Assembly: GCA_023374025.1 (NCBI GenBank)
Contig: SIJG01000001.1
Coordinates: 4,114,616-4,178,615, forward strand
Reading direction: 5' to 3'
From: Heterodera schachtii
Lineage: Eukaryota; Nematoda; Chromadorea; Rhabditida; Heteroderidae
Length of the DNA: 64,000 nucleotides
In this document: positions 10,332 to 23,504 of the stretch, in pieces
Layout of the letters: every line of letters starts with the position of its first letter
Position numbering within the stretch: position 1 is the stretch's first letter
The notes under the pieces: generated by a model
Databases searched by the model: none
Told to the model about the DNA's origin: nothing
Seen by the model: only the letters and a program-made list of their open reading frames with translations
Translations under genes and position numbers: made by a program

Positions 10332-13300
10332 ATGAGAGAACAAAATCGACGACGGACAACAACAACAACAACAACAGCAAAAACAGGAAAACGACAGTAT
10401 TTTGGGACAACAACATTTACAGTAACCATTCCATTTTTCCTACTGTCATTGTTACTGTTGCTGGTGGTTCAATGGGTCGACAACGGAGGTTGGCGCCATA
10501 TTTGGGGCCTACGAAAGAGCGCCAGAATGGGCGCTAAAAAAAACTTAGACCCGGAAACAAAAACAAAAAAATCCGATTGGTTTATTAAAAAAATTAAAAA
10601 AAATACCCTAAAAATTGAGATTTTTCGAATTACTGTAGAAAAAAACTAGGTTTTCGCGCCATAATACTGCGCCCCTCCCCCGCATAAAATCCGGGGATTT
10701 TCAAAAAATCATCATTGCTGCACTTCAGTTCTAGCCTGCACATCCATGTCCGGTTCGTTTGCGCCCGCCCCATCGGCCGGCGCTTTCAGTAGCCCAAGCG
10801 CGGGCGGCGGCAGTGGCGGCGCAGTGCTGAGCGCGGCACGCGCGGCGCCAAACCTTCCGCTGAGTCCAATTGGTTCCGCTGCTTCGAATCGAGTGGAGGC
10901 GCCGCCGGCGCCGCCCATTGGACAGTCCGCCAAAGGTGGGCGCAATGGAAAAACAAAAATTTCTCAAGAAAACTTAGCGCCCGAAAAATTAAATTAAGAA
11001 TTTATAATAATTATTGCGATGAAAATTTCCAAGAATTGGGTACAGAAAAGTGAAAATTTTTAATTTCAAAATAATTTTTGAAAAATTTTAATTTTTTAAA
11101 TTAAATTTTGCTAATTTAATTTATGTTAGCTAATTCGTTCTTTTGAACTTGTTTAGCACTGCTTGGCAATCGGGTGACAGTCACTGAGTTCGGCTCAGAC
11201 GGATATAATAGCCAAGGCGGTGGACCAGTGCCGGAGGGTATAAGATTAATTTATATTTAAAAAATATTGTGTTAATAAGTATTTATTTTTAAAATAAGCT
11301 ACATAATCAAGAATGCTTAAATTATTCATTTTTTTAATTATTGAAATTGTCCTCCGCACAATTAAATAATTATTTTTTGTTTTTGCAAAAGAAATGCGCA
11401 ATGAAAATTAATTTTATTTTTTTAAATTTATTTTTTAAAAAATAATAATTACTTTTAATTTGAAAAAATTATTTTTTTTCCTATTTTCACAAATTTTCAT
11501 TTCTCACAATTTTTCTAAAAAATGCTCAGAAGCGCATTAAATTTTACTGGAATAATAGGGAAATACATAGAAAACTAAGCTAATGGACAAAGGATAAATC
11601 TACAACAGCGATTTAAATTTTTATAAATTAATTAATTTTTTAAAAAATCCATTTTTAGCCGCCGCATTGAACTGCGATTTTGAGGGGCAGCCCTGTTGCT
11701 GGGCCAATGTGCCAACACCGACGGACGATCAAATTGATTGGGTTCAGGTGGAGGGCCAACCTCGAAGCTCCATTTTGCCAAGGAATTTCACGGTGGACGG
11801 AAAATATTTGGTGAAAATTTATTATTATTTTTAATTTAAATTATTATTTTATTTTGATATTTACTGTTTAAGTTATATGCACATTTTACAATTCGAATTG
11901 GCCAAAACATTTTTGTTATTCTAAAAGCTGAGCTTTTAAAAAAAAAGAAAAAATTTTGTATATATATTTTTGATTTTTTCAAATTTAAATATTTCAAAAA
12001 GTTTTACGCAACATTTTTTTAATAGGTTATTAACATTCAAAAAAAGATTTGAAGATTTTTTAATAAAATTTTTTGTTTGCCATTATATTATTGCAAGTAT
12101 TTTGTGCCATCATCTCTGATCATCACATTCTTCTGATAAAAATTTTTGGGATTTCTAAAAAATTTTAAGACTAATTAGACCCCCCTCATTTAGCGATTTT
12201 TAATTTTAAATTTGCTCACAGATTGCTTATGCCACTTCTGCGTCTCCATCTGACGAGGCTCAGCTGTCCTCATGTGCCATCGCTTGTGCCAGCTCGTCAA
12301 TCCGCGTTCGGGCTAGGTAGGTATGGGTTTCGGAGAAAATTTTCAAAAAATTCTCGAAATTTCAAGGAGAAAATTTTCAAAAAAATTCTCGAAATTTCAA
12401 GGAGAAAATTTTCATAAAATTCTCGAAATTTTAAAATTTTCAAGGCATATGCAAACAACGAATGTGCTTCTCCAAGTGTGCCAGCGCGAGTGAGTATTTC
12501 ATTTGTTTTTCGATGAAAATTTAAAAATTTTCAAAACATTTTCAAGGTCCTTCCCGCCTTCGCTAGGGTTCAACCCGTTGCTGAACTGCCAAGAATTTCC
12601 GACCTCTGCCGACCGTATGATCAACACCGAGTTGGTGCTGCCAAAAGCGTCGTATGTGGATGTTCGTTTGAATTTTAAATTTAGCGCGCATTTTTGGCGT
12701 TACGTTTTTGTTTTTAAGATCATCATTGTTGCCTCCAATTTCATAAATGAACGGGGCGACATTGCTCTCCTCGACGATATCCAAGTAAGCTATGGAATAC
12801 TGTAGGGGAATACTGTAATGGGGTTTGTATTACAAATCAACTAAGAATACTCTGTAGACTTTGCTTTACAAATAAACAAAGAAACGGTAGCCGTAAAAGA
12901 TAGGCATACTGTAATGGTTTCAAATGCTTTATGAAACATAAATGTAGAAGGCATACAAAAAGGCATACTGTATGAAATAGTCTATGATACGGTTCACACT
13001 TTTAGATACTGTATGAAAGTGATCCGCCCGATTGCGGAGCAGCAACAACCACGACAACAACAACAACTGAATTTGTGCCAATGACAATAATGCCAAAGAA
13101 AAAGAACAAAGCGGGAACGAAAACGTAATTTAAAAAAAAAATTAAATTTTCAAATACAGTAAGACATATTTACCTGAGTACAGTAAGCATCTGAGCAAAA
13201 CGATCATGGAAGTTGACAGTCACGGACAAGAAGTTGACGAGAATGGCACCACTGATGATGATGTGGAGGATGGTCCCGACAAAGTGAGACGTGCCGAAAT

Positions 13301-16300
13301 CATCCCACAGGTGGACGGAGGCCGAAACGCGGCACAATCGAGTACGGGCAATTTGAGTACAGTACAGCGCGAGGGAGGGGGGGGGGGGAATTCGAGAGTC
13401 GAGACAATAGGATGCCGAGAACAAATTTGAATTATCCAATCTAATCCGATCTAATGTATGATGTCAGCCGAATTTCTTGGCGATAGGGGGGGGGTAGAAA
13501 ATTTAAGAGGTGAAAATTTAAATATTTTAGAATTTTTCCAATACAATAGGGGGCTTGCAATAAATTTAAAAACTTTATTGGGATGAAAAAAATCTTAACT
13601 TTATACCAGCAGGGATGGAAGCTGATCCCAATTTCCGATTTACAACATCGGTTAAAGCCTTGAATTTTTTCATTTATAAAAAAAGTCACTCTGAATTTTT
13701 TTTGAAGCCTCGAAATTACCGTTTCAAAAATTTTAGCCATTGGCACAAATCTGCATAAATTTATACCAGTGTACCATGGATAAATTGAGATTTGAACATT
13801 TCAAATGCTTAATACCATCAGCAGGTCCATCCGCTTCATTGCCTGCCCCACGAGGCCCGCCCATTTCGGCATCAAAAGCATGCCCGGAGGTGCAATGCTC
13901 TTTTGAAGATGGTAAATGGGTGCCCGATTAATCATAATGCCTAACTAATTAATTAACTAATTCGGTAATTAATAATTTATAATTGATTTTGATTAATTTT
14001 GCATTTAATTTAAATTTTCAATTATATGATTTTGTTTGATAATTAATTACCATTTTTGTGCATAATATGTTAGACCCATTTGGCATTTATTTCAAAAGAT
14101 GGCACAAAAAATGATTCGACACAATTTAGCATTTGCTAATTGCTTTAGGCACACTTTGCCATTATTCCAATTCGTTCGACACCGGCTCACCAGCGCATGG
14201 GACTGAACGCACGGTTCGAGGTGGTCAAGGGCCAATACATGAACAGAGTGACCGGAGTCAAGCAGGGCACTGGTAAGGGCCGGAAAACGTATAATTGGCA
14301 TTATAATATTTATAAAAAAAAATTCAAATGTTCTAAAAGAAAATTCAGTAAATTGGAAATAGATTTGGAGTTTCTGTAGCATAAAGTTTCATTTAAATGG
14401 TAAAATGGTCTTTAAATGGAAATTTAATGGGGGATTTTTGAATTAAAAATAAATTTTTAATTTTTCATTAAATTAGTTTTTTTAATTTTCACTAAAAAAT
14501 TTTTTTTACAATTTCTATTTAAATATTTTTCAAGAATTATTTTCTTAGCTGGGAATTAATTAATTTAAATATATATTTTCAAATTTACTTCTTTTTTTCA
14601 ATAATTTTGAGCATACATAATTCAAAATGCCACTTGTTCAAATGTCACTCAAAAGAATTTTTCTGAAAATTTTTTTCTACAACGAAAAAATTCAAAAAAT
14701 AATTAGTAAAAGATTTCTTAATAAATGAAACTATAAAAATTTCAATTTTAAATAGTTTTTCACATTTAAAAATGGTGGTGGGTGTGGATGGGGGGCAAAA
14801 AAGGTCGATTTGCTCAAGTCGACTCCAACCGAATGCAACCGCTCCGTCTTCTGACGAGCTGCACGAACAGAAGCCATTTCCAGGCGAAGAATGGCAAATA
14901 CATAATACAGTCAAAGTACACATACGTATTAAATACAGTTCAATACAAATACAGTACATAATACAAGTGACCAAAGCGGGAAACGGCGTCAACGAGCAAA
15001 TCGCATTTCCTGCTCAAATGCTCAGTCTTTTGTATAAACTCATATGTTTTTACTTTATTTTTATGATGGGGTGTAAAAAGGGGAAGAGAAAGCGCACACA
15101 CAAATGCTTCTCTCTGCGTTGTCTGCCATTTCTCTTCCCTAAACATTTAATGTACTATTCTTTTTCTCTCCTTTTCGCTTTCTCTCTCTCTCTCTCTTTG
15201 TTAATTTAATAGAATTTTTTTATTAATATATTTTTCTCTTTCTTGTCTCTTTCACTCTCTGCTTCGGCATTTCACCGAAAACCAAAAAATTAAAAATAAA
15301 AATTATAATAAAATAAATCGAAAAAATTAAAAAAAAACCGGGACTTTCCCGATCCCGGTCAAACCGTGACTTAAGTACTCATGTGTACATTTTTTTCAGT
15401 ACCAGATCCCGGTCCCGTACTCTAAATAAAACCCTAAAACTTGAAGCCATCAAATTGATAATTTCAAATCTTGAAGCCATCAAATTGATAGAGTAAGCTT
15501 ACTACTGTACAGGATTTTTCATTAAAAAAACAAATCTACTAATTTTCTTCTGAAATTTCATCCAAAATTTTAGTAAATTTAACTTCTTCATTCGTTTAAT
15601 GCATCTTTCCTACAAATTTTACTTCATCACTATTACAATTCAAAAATTATTTGCATTTTTTAATGGTATGAAAGTTAACATTTCTTTTGAGCAGAATCTA
15701 TGAAGAAAAAACATTGAAGAAAAGTTATAGCTCTGACTTACATTATTGTTTTATTTAAAAATTTTTTAACATTATTATCATATTTAAAAAAACATTGCTT
15801 TAAATTTAAATATTTTTATTGACACTGAGACTATTTGCGGTTCGCCCACACTGAGATTATTTTTCGGTTCGCCCCTACTGAGACATTTTCGGTTCGCCCA
15901 CACTGAGACTATTTTCGGTTCGACCTAGCACCATTTTTTTTATGGATACATTTTTCTTTTTCTTGTCTCTTTCACTCTCTCTGCTCGGCGTTTCACCGAA
16001 AACCAAAAAAAAAAAAAAATTATAAGAAAATAAATCGAAAAAAATTAAAAAAACTTTAAAAAAAATTAACTTCTTTTAAATAAAGCTAGAGTAGAGCAGG
16101 ACCGGGAAATTTTTCGGCAAAACCGGGGAAAAAACCGGGACTTTTCCCGGTCAAAACCGGGAATTCGGTACTCATTTGTACATTTTTTTCAGTACCAGAT
16201 CCCGGTCCCGCTCTACTCTAAATAAAATCCTAAAAATAAAATTTTAACAATAGTTTTTCATAAGCAAAAATTTAGACATTAATTAAAAACTATCTTATAA

Positions 16301-17529
16301 AAAAGATTTTTCCCAGCAAAACTTGTCAGAATATATAGAATAAATTTCATTTTTCTCTACTGAAACAGGCATATGGACCTGGCGGAATCCGTCAGTTGGG
16401 CGCTCACGGTTGGGCGCCATCGGTTGGGCGCCATCGGTTGGGCGCCATCGGTTGGGCGCCAGCACATTTTTCCACGATAGCTTTTTTCTTTGGCATCCAA
16501 ATTCAATAATCTTGAGATTATTCGAAAGCTCTTAACATGCTCTATTAGCCTTACAAAAAGTGAAAAGTTTTTCAAGCCTGGAAAAATTTTTATTAAGAAA
16601 AAACTTCAAAATTTCGAATAGAAACTTATAGTGGAAAAACATGCTGGCGCTCAACCGTGCGCGCCCAAACGTGAGCGCCCAACCGATTGCGCCCAACGTA
16701 GACCGGGACCTGGACAACACCCAAAAAAATAGCAAATTTTGGCATTCTATTTTTGGCACAAATTCAAAAATACACCCCATCCCTTCAGCGGAGGGCACCA
16801 ATTACGCGGCAGTGTTTCTGTTCCCGCGCGAGAAGGCCGGTCTGATGGCCAGCTTGGCGGGCCCGCTTGCGGAAGAGATGCGCGTCCATTTCCAATACTA
16901 CGAGGGCACGCATGGCGTCCAGCTGAAGGCGTGCTGTGACAGCGTCGAGCGCTGTCCGTTCCGCTCCGACCGCTTCGTGACCGTGACGGACCGCGCGTGG
17001 CGCAGTGCCAGCATGGCGTGCCCCAAGGGCACACAAAGGGTACGGTACACACCGGATAAAAAATGGATGGGATGGATACTGTCAATTAGCATTGGCACAG
17101 TTTGTGCCAACGACAAATTGGTTGCCAAGTGACAATTTGTGGCAAATGGAAATTGTTTTGGCGAGTTGTGCCGAGCTGTAAATTGTGCCACTGATGAGTT
17201 TTTGAAAATGGCAAATTGTGCCAACTATGAATTATTGTACACACAAAGTGGCGACTTGTGGCCAAATGACAATTAGTGTAAAAGTGGTAAATTGTGCCAA
17301 AATTGGCCATTTACAAAATTGGCTGTGATTAATGCAAATTGACCATTTTAGTTGATGTTCTTGTGCGAGAACACGAGGACAAATCAAGTGAGTTTTGGAA
17401 TTTATCGAAAAATCATTTCTATAATTAGTTAATTATCTAATTAATTAAACCCACAGGGCGCTTGTGCCATGGACTGACATTCGCGTGTTGGACCCGCGCG
17501 GCGATGGCACCACCAAAAATCTTTGCTAA
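10332..17529 (+). CDS. Two-MAM-domain membrane or secreted protein
   Basis: MAM domains mediate extracellular adhesion. Exons: 10332-10488, 10729-10935, 11157-11237, 11659-11810, 12222-12316, 12445-12489, 12547-12661, 12719-12784, 13006-13124, 13220-13272 (or 13283), 13822/13825-13911, 14149-14272, 16789-17039, 17352-17387, 17457-17529. The N terminus has a Thr-rich stretch and one hydrophobic segment (IPFFLLSLLLLLVVQW), a signal anchor or signal peptide, then a Ser/Pro/Gly linker. MAM 1 runs from LNCDFEGQPCCWANV through IAYATSASPSDEAQLSSC to GDIALLDDIQ. A Cys/Thr-rich linker follows. MAM 2 runs from CPEVQCSFEDG through YEGTHGVQLKACC to FLCENTRTNQGACAMDDIRV. Two single-base insertions break MAM 2: near 14207-14215 and at about 17475. 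Removing them restores phase exactly. The donor of exon 10 is uncertain. Confidence 0.8.
12331..12435 (+). repeat. Tandem repeat, three ~40-bp units
   Basis: GGAGAAAATTTTCAAAAAAT followed by TCTCGAAATTTCAA is repeated three times in the intron between MAM exons 5 and 6. Confidence 0.8.
15234..16086. repeat. Repeat cluster in the last long MAM intron
   Basis: Two direct copies of a unit (15234-15440 and 15955-16235) share CTTGTCTCTTTCACTCTCT, TTTCACCGAAAACCAAAAA and a CAGTACCAGATCCCGGTCCC end. Between them, at 15823-15929, about four short units of ACTGAGA plus TTTTCGGTTCGCCC are arranged in tandem. Confidence 0.6.
16087..16220. mobile_element. 134-bp miniature inverted-repeat element
   Basis: It begins TAGAGTAGAGCAGGACCGGG and ends with the near-perfect inverse, CCCGGTCCCGCTCTACTCTA. 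Flanks AATAAAGC and AATAAAAT agree at 6 of 8 bases, a possible decayed 8-bp target duplication. It overlaps the second repeat copy of this intron. Confidence 0.6.
16383..16705. mobile_element. 323-bp hAT-type miniature element with GGTTGGGCGCC arrays
   Basis: A perfect 8-bp duplication GGACCTGG flanks it (16375-16382 and 16706-16713). The left arm carries tandem GGTTGGGCGCCATC units and the right arm carries the inverse (GCGCCCAACCG). The interior includes ATTCGAAAGCTCTTAACA. An 8-bp duplication suggests hAT or Merlin ancestry. It lies about 80 bp before MAM exon 13. Confidence 0.85.
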
Positions 17530-18864
17530 TTACATTCCCTATGGAGAGACTAATTGAATGCTGGGATTGAAGGCGTCGAGAAGATTTTCTACGCAAAAAA
17601 AATGGAAAATTACAAAAAAAATATCAATTGGTAGCGCATTTTGCCATGAAATTCTAAACAAAAATTACTAATAATTAATTTTTTTTATTCAATTTTTGGG
17701 TGCTAAGTTTTACGGCCTCAGTTTTGGCCACAGTTTTCGGCACCGAAAAATGCTACCCATTTGTATTTTAGATAATATGATTAGTTAGTTAAATTTATTG
17801 TTTTTTAATTATTAATTATCTTCATTTGGTATGTTTAAATGCCATATCAAAACTGAATTAATTGCACAACATTACCAAAAAAAACAGGCTTTTTTAATTT
17901 GAAAATTTCTTATTTTTTAGGGCTTGAAATTGTTGTCTCTAGCAAAAAATGAATTTTTAAATGAATTATAATTTTTTAAAATTCAAAATGATTTCTTTAA
18001 TTTCACAAGCCCTACTAATAAGAAATTTTATTCGCCATTTTTCTCTTATTTATTAAAGATTTTTAAAATCATTTTTGTCCATTACATTTAATTTATTGTC
18101 ACTATTTATTATTTATTTGTTCTTTGTTCTCATTTATATTTGAATTATTAATTTATACGAATAAAACCATTCCAATTTTCAGTCTGCGAGTTCAATTCCA
18201 ATCAAAATAAGAACATTTTGAAAATTTAAACATTCATTCGATCAGCCAAAAAACATCAAAATGAAATGTTAAAGCATTTCAAAATCGAAGAGACATAAAT
18301 AAAATATATATTAAAAATAAAAATATTTTTCCGTAAAAAAGGTTAATTAAAATAATATTTTTTTTAGTTTTTTAATCCTTTTGCATCTGATCGGCTCAAT
18401 TCCGTGCGCACCAGGGCTAGGCGTAACTGGATTTTCAATTACAGAAATCCATAAATATGGCACTTTTCTCAGTTACGGAATTTCGTAATCCGTAAGGACG
18501 GGGACCCAAAAATGCCGTCATTTCCCGTAATCCAAATAATTACGTTTTTAAAAATAGGTTTAATTAAAATCATTTTTTTTAGTTTTTAAAAAAACCAAGC
18601 GTTTTTTTTTCTTATTGATTCATGCGCCGTGTCATTATTTTATTTGCATATTTTTTGCCTGTGATTCTGGGGTCATTCATTTATGAGGTCATTCATATTA
18701 ATTGCTCCTCATTAGTGCAACTAAACTAATGAATGAATAATTTTGTTGGATTTGAATTGGCTGAATTCCTTTAATTGTATTTTTATTTATTGAAAAAATT
18801 AGATTATATTTTTAATTATTCAATTAAAAGGTTGGCAATTGGACATTAAAATATTTTGGCAAAA

Positions 18865-21800
18865 ATGGTCGAACAATTGCAAAGTTTTGATGCTGAAAAT
18901 GAGGCGGATGTGCACTTTTTGGTTGGGCAAGAAGGAGAAGAAAAAGAGGTAAAAATAAAACATTTTAAATTTAAATTTTTAAATTTTGAAAAAATTTGAG
19001 TATTTCGAAATGACAAAATTATTTTTAAATAAAATAATTAAAAATTTACAAATTAATTATTAAAATAAAATATATTTATTTATTTGTTCACTTTTTAATT
19101 TTCAAGCTCATTTCGGCACACAAAATGATTCTGAGCTCATCGTCCGAAGTGTTCGACGCAATGTTTCGATTTGATGCACAAAATGCAAAGAATGGAAAAA
19201 GTAAAAAAAAACAAAAGAATGATTCAAAATAAAAATTTAAAATTGGTAAATTAAATAATTAATTTATATAATAAAATATAAAAAAATAAACATTGCTATA
19301 CATACATAATTATTAATCAAAATTAAAATATATTTACCGATAAAATTAGTTATAAAAATTAAATTTCAACCATATAAAATAATAAATGTTAACTTTTTAC
19401 TGTTCCAAATGACCACAAAAATGTGGTGCCGATCAGTGATGTGCCGGCCGAAGTGTTCAAAGCGATGCTTCACTTTATTTATTCGGCTGATCTGTCCCAA
19501 TTGAATGGTCAAAATGCCATTGCTGTGCTTTATGCGGGTAAAAAAGCATTAAAATAAATTTAAAAATAAAATTTATAATTTTTAACAAATTTAGCCAAAA
19601 AATATAATGTGATCGGACTGATCAGAGCATGTTTGGACTTTCCCATTGGTCAGCTGCAAAATGTGTTCTTCGCATTTGCGGAGACGCACTTTCTTGGTGA
19701 AAATGTATGTAGGAAAAAGTTGGGACCAGAAAATTTGGGAAGGAATCGGACGAGGACAGAATAATTTTAGGGATAAAATAGGGGTTCTCGGGATTCTGAT
19801 CACAAGTTTTTAGGGTTAGGATTCCGATCAGGATTAGAAATTCTTGAATGGGGAAACATGACAATATTTCTGAGATTAAGCAGAGATGTCAAATTTATCC
19901 TTATTTTTTCACATTTTCACCGATTGATTTCAAAAAAACAATTAAAGCCAAATCCAAATTTAAAAAATTTGAAATATTTTAAAAAATCTCTTATATTCAT
20001 TGGCCAGTGATGCTTTTAGATTTTCCCAAAATTTTTAAAATTTCAAGTTTTTCTGAATAAATTTTTGCAATTTGTTTGTCAGGGTCCTTAAGAATACTGA
20101 CAATTTTTGGTCCTGTCCATGCTCTATTTAACAGTCACTTTCACAAATTCAATTTCTTTTAAATTTATATTTGGCATTTCCCATTTTGGCATTTCGCCGA
20201 CCAATGTTTGGCTTACATTGATCAAAACGCGGACGCATTGTTTCAATCGGACGCATTTTTGCAAATTGATCAGAGCTTGTTGTGCGACATTCTTTCGCGT
20301 GATCATCTGCAGATTGCTGGAGAATTTGTCATTTGGGAGGCTGTAATTTTGTTTTTTATTATTTTATTTTTAATTAATTAAAAAGGCACTCCGTTGGGCC
20401 GACGAAAAATGCCGTCAAAATGGCACTGAATGTTCGGCACAAAATCGTCGCGCAATGCTTGGCCCGGCACTGTACAAAATTCGCTTCCCGCGCATCACAG
20501 AAGCGAATTTTTCTACTCAAATTGTTCATTACTGTAGCCAAATTTGGGAGACTGTAATTTTTTAAATTTTGCTTTTTATTATTTTATTTAAAATTAATTA
20601 AAAAGGTTCTCCGTTGGGCCGACGAAAAATGCCGTCAAAATGGCACTGAATGTTCGGCACAAAATCCACTGTACAAAATCCGCTTCCCGCGCATCACAGA
20701 AGCGAATTTTTCTACTCAAATTGTTCATTACTGTAGCCAAATTTTGGAGACTGTAATTGTTTAAATTTTGCTTTTTATTATTTTATTTTAAATTAATTAA
20801 AAAGGCACTCCGTTGGGCCGACGAAAAATGCCGTCAAAATGGCACTGAATGTTCGGCACAGAATCGTCGTGCAATGCTTGGCCCGGCACTGTACAAAATC
20901 CGCTTCCCGTGCATCTTTGAAACGGATTTTTTGACTAAAATTGGTCACTACTGTAGCCAAATCTTTTTTTTTATCAACTACAAATTAGCGTACACTTAGC
21001 AAACTTCTTATACAATCTACATTTTTACAATAACACAAAAATATTGTCTCCTTCAAAAATACCGTATTCTTATTACCGTTTCCGCTAAAATTAATCAGGC
21101 CTTTTTTGAAAAATTTTTATCATTAAAAACACCGTATCCCCCCGAATACTACCGTATCTCTCAAGTCCTACTATTTTTTACATTTCTGCCCACATAAAAT
21201 ACCGTATTCCTACTGACCTCAGAAAATTTGATTTTTTTAACTGAATGACCTACCTATTAATATTATTCTTGTGACTATTTTGGGTTTTTTACACTTAAAA
21301 TGCCGCTTTTTTTGCCAGTTCCTTCCGGTCTGCTCACCGAGTCTGAGGTGTCCAGCATTTTGCAATGGCACCGTTCTCGTCCCAAGCCCACGTGCCGTAC
21401 TGTTCCGTCCGCGCCGTGCCGTCCCCTCCAATTTGTGGCCCAATTTCCCACTGCCAAACGCAATTACCAATACCGGGCAACGCTTTGGCAGAAAATCGAC
21501 AATTTTGCCGAATTGGCGCGACAAATTGCTGGCGACAGTAAACGGAGCTTTGACAGCGTTGAGATCAGGGGCGTAATCGGAGGCTAAAAAGATTTACATA
21601 AAGCAGGGAAATCCCAGACCCTTAAAATATTTTTTTTGGCCAGAAATTTTGGAAAATTCGAAAATTTAACGAGAATTTCAAACCGTTTTTAAGCATATTT
21701 CTCTTGGCCTAAAGTTTATTTTTTATTTTTTTGACTTCAATTTAACGCAAGCCTAAAATTTTGGAATTTTCGCCTCCGTTTACGCCCCCTGCCATAAATT

Positions 21801-22528
21801 CAGTGGACTTAAATGGAAACTGAATTCTTGTGTGTTGATTGATCATTTGGTTGGTGAAAAACTAATGAGTTTTCGTTTCGATATTGAGTGTGACACGGAC
21901 AGCAAAATTTGTGAGTAAAAAAAAGTCAAAAATTTAAATTTAAAATTTCATGGTTTAGTTCCAGGGGTAAGTAATTTCGTAAATTTTCTGTGGAAATCGG
22001 AATTTTGATCGAAATCGGAAAACCGAAATTCTGACCCCTCGTCTCTCCCAAAAAATTATGTCGGAAACAGAAAGTCCGTTACTTAGCAAATTCCCAAATT
22101 TTTTTAATTTTTGGCGAATGAATAATAAAAATAATAATTATCTTCATAAAAATGACTAATTTTTCAAATAAAATTTAGTTTTCGACCGAGAAGTGATCTT
22201 TGAAACAACATTTCGAATTTGTTCGCAAAAAGATGAAAAGAATGATCACGTGAAAAAGGGTTTCAACATATTCTACAATGATGTCAAACACTTTGGAACG
22301 GGCGAAGTTGTAGCAACTAAGGTAAAAGAATGAAAAATGTGATCACTGATCAGTGATCACTGATCGATATACAAAATCAGTTCGGAGGCAAGGGCGGTGA
22401 CTCACCCTGACTCATCAAATTAATAAATTAATTGCCTAATTAAGAAATTGCTGGACCCGGACTTGGGATGGCACAACGCGGAGGAGGACACACTGACATT
22501 TGAATTCCGTTTGGTTGTGCGCGAGTAA
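18865..22528 (+). CDS. BTB/POZ-BACK domain protein, left-arm copy
   Basis: BTB-BACK proteins typically serve as cullin-3 substrate adaptors. Exon 1 is 18865-18948 (MVEQLQSFDAENEADVHFLV), exon 2 19107-19200 (LISAHKMILSSSSEVFDAMF), then VPISDVPAEVFKAMLHFIYS near 19420-19538, AKKYNVIGLIRACLDFPIG near 19594-19705, and a BACK exon FADQCLAYIDQNADALFQSD near 20196-20342. Next comes ALRWADEKCRQNGTECSAQN, present three times. C-terminal exons start VPSGLLTESEVSSILQWH (21319-21585, with an in-frame stop if read through) and end DPDLGWHNAEEDTLTFEFRL plus VVRE-stop at 22528. I see no AG acceptor just before the third BTB exon, and the triplicated exon should disturb the frame unless copies are skipped. 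It may be a decaying gene. Confidence 0.7.
20386..20965 (+). repeat. Tandem triplication of one BTB-gene exon
   Basis: The exon starting ALRWADEKCRQNG occurs at about 20386-20546, 20609-20745 and 20803-20965, each with its AT-rich upstream intron piece. Copy 2 lacks about 25 bp encoding RRAMLGPA. Copy 3 ends differently (ACGGATTTTTTGACTAAAAT). The mirrored right arm has a single copy, near 29410-29555. Confidence 0.85.
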
Positions 22529-23314
22529 ACGGCCGATGGAATGGAACAAAAAGCGCTCTATTATGGAAAAACTTTTGCCACTGATCAGAAACAGCTAATA
22601 GATTGATTGATCAGTAGGGTTTCCATTTAAAGCACCCTTAAAAAGCACAAAAAAATTCCCCATAAAAATTTGATTCTTTGAAAACAAAAACTGGTTGGGT
22701 ATTGGCTTTTAAAAATTCTTATTAAGGCTTTTGCCTTTTTTCGGTACTAATTTGCGATAATTGGTGCCTGAAAAGGAGATCAATTCGTGAATCCTTACTG
22801 ATCAGTAAATGAATAAGACTAATTGAAACGATCAAAAACACTTTTACGCAGCACATCAAATTCAATTTTAATTTACATTTCATTTAAATAAGCAAATTGT
22901 CCCCGTAAATTAAAATGATCTGATCAACAACAAACAAACAAACGATGTAGAGATCATAGTTGTCTCAAAATTTTGAACATGTTAGTGAATGGTACGGCAC
23001 TGTCAATGAATTGCACGGACGGCACAACTCCTCCTCTACCCACTCAGTCAGTGGCCAATGCATCGGGTGGCGGTTCAGGCCATCCATGGCCATGGTCCAT
23101 GGATTCGTGCATGTCGAAGTGCAAAATTTTCTCGCCGTGCCACTGTTGTCCAACGTGCTCACTTCGTCTTCCTCATTCTCGTGTTGGCATCCAGCCGTGG
23201 GCGGTACACGACGCTAAATAATTTTGAATTTTTTTAATGCCTTGGCATACTATCGGACATTAAAAAAGGACCTCAATCAAGATATGGTTTTGCACACAAT
23301 TTGTTTCATATCTA

Positions 23315-23504
23315 TTAGCAATGCCCTCCTCAATTTACCAATGGCGGCGGATCAAACAATCAAAATGCACTGCATATTTAAATGTTCGGGCAACACTTAT
23401 TTTGCCGACAGTTGGAGAACATAAAAGCTAACAACCGCCGGTGGGTTTCGAACCCACGGCCCTTAATCCGCGGAATGCTTTAACGAATGAGCTACAAGCG
23501 CCCC
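23315..23504 (-). mobile_element. tRNA-derived SINE, copy 1
   Basis: Read on the minus strand, 23504-23432 resembles a tRNA: TAGCTCATTCGTTAAAGC as A box and GGGTTCGAAACCC as B box and T arm. The ends do not form a good acceptor stem, so it is not a functional tRNA. It is followed by a body with CTCCAAC..CGGCAAAATA and TTTGATCCGCC that recurs after copy 2. Confidence 0.65.

Larger units (their letters stand above)
17705..23092 (+). repeat. Left arm of a large inverted duplication
   Basis: This arm matches the reverse complement of 25872-32138 in order along its length. Anchors include GGTAGCATTTTTCGG (32090s versus 17745-17760), GAACATTTTGAAAATTTAAA at 18211-18230 (inverse near 31617-31636), all BTB exons, and ATGTTAGTGAATGGTACGGC at 22979 (inverse near 25990). 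The outer edge is only about 175 bp beyond the MAM gene stop. Arm-specific insertions lie near 18400-18590, 22612-22800 and in the triplicated exon. Confidence 0.9.

Noticed and set aside
15823..15929. CRISPR-like array
   Set aside because: Short irregular tandem units without unique spacers, inside a eukaryotic intron.
21237..21587. Antisense frames at the C-terminal BTB exon
   Set aside because: The plus-strand frame carries the family motif PSGLLTESEV; the others are shadows.
23432..23504. Functional tRNA gene on the minus strand
   Set aside because: The acceptor stem does not pair and the anticodon arm is irregular; a second similar copy shares a non-tRNA body, so it is a SINE head.
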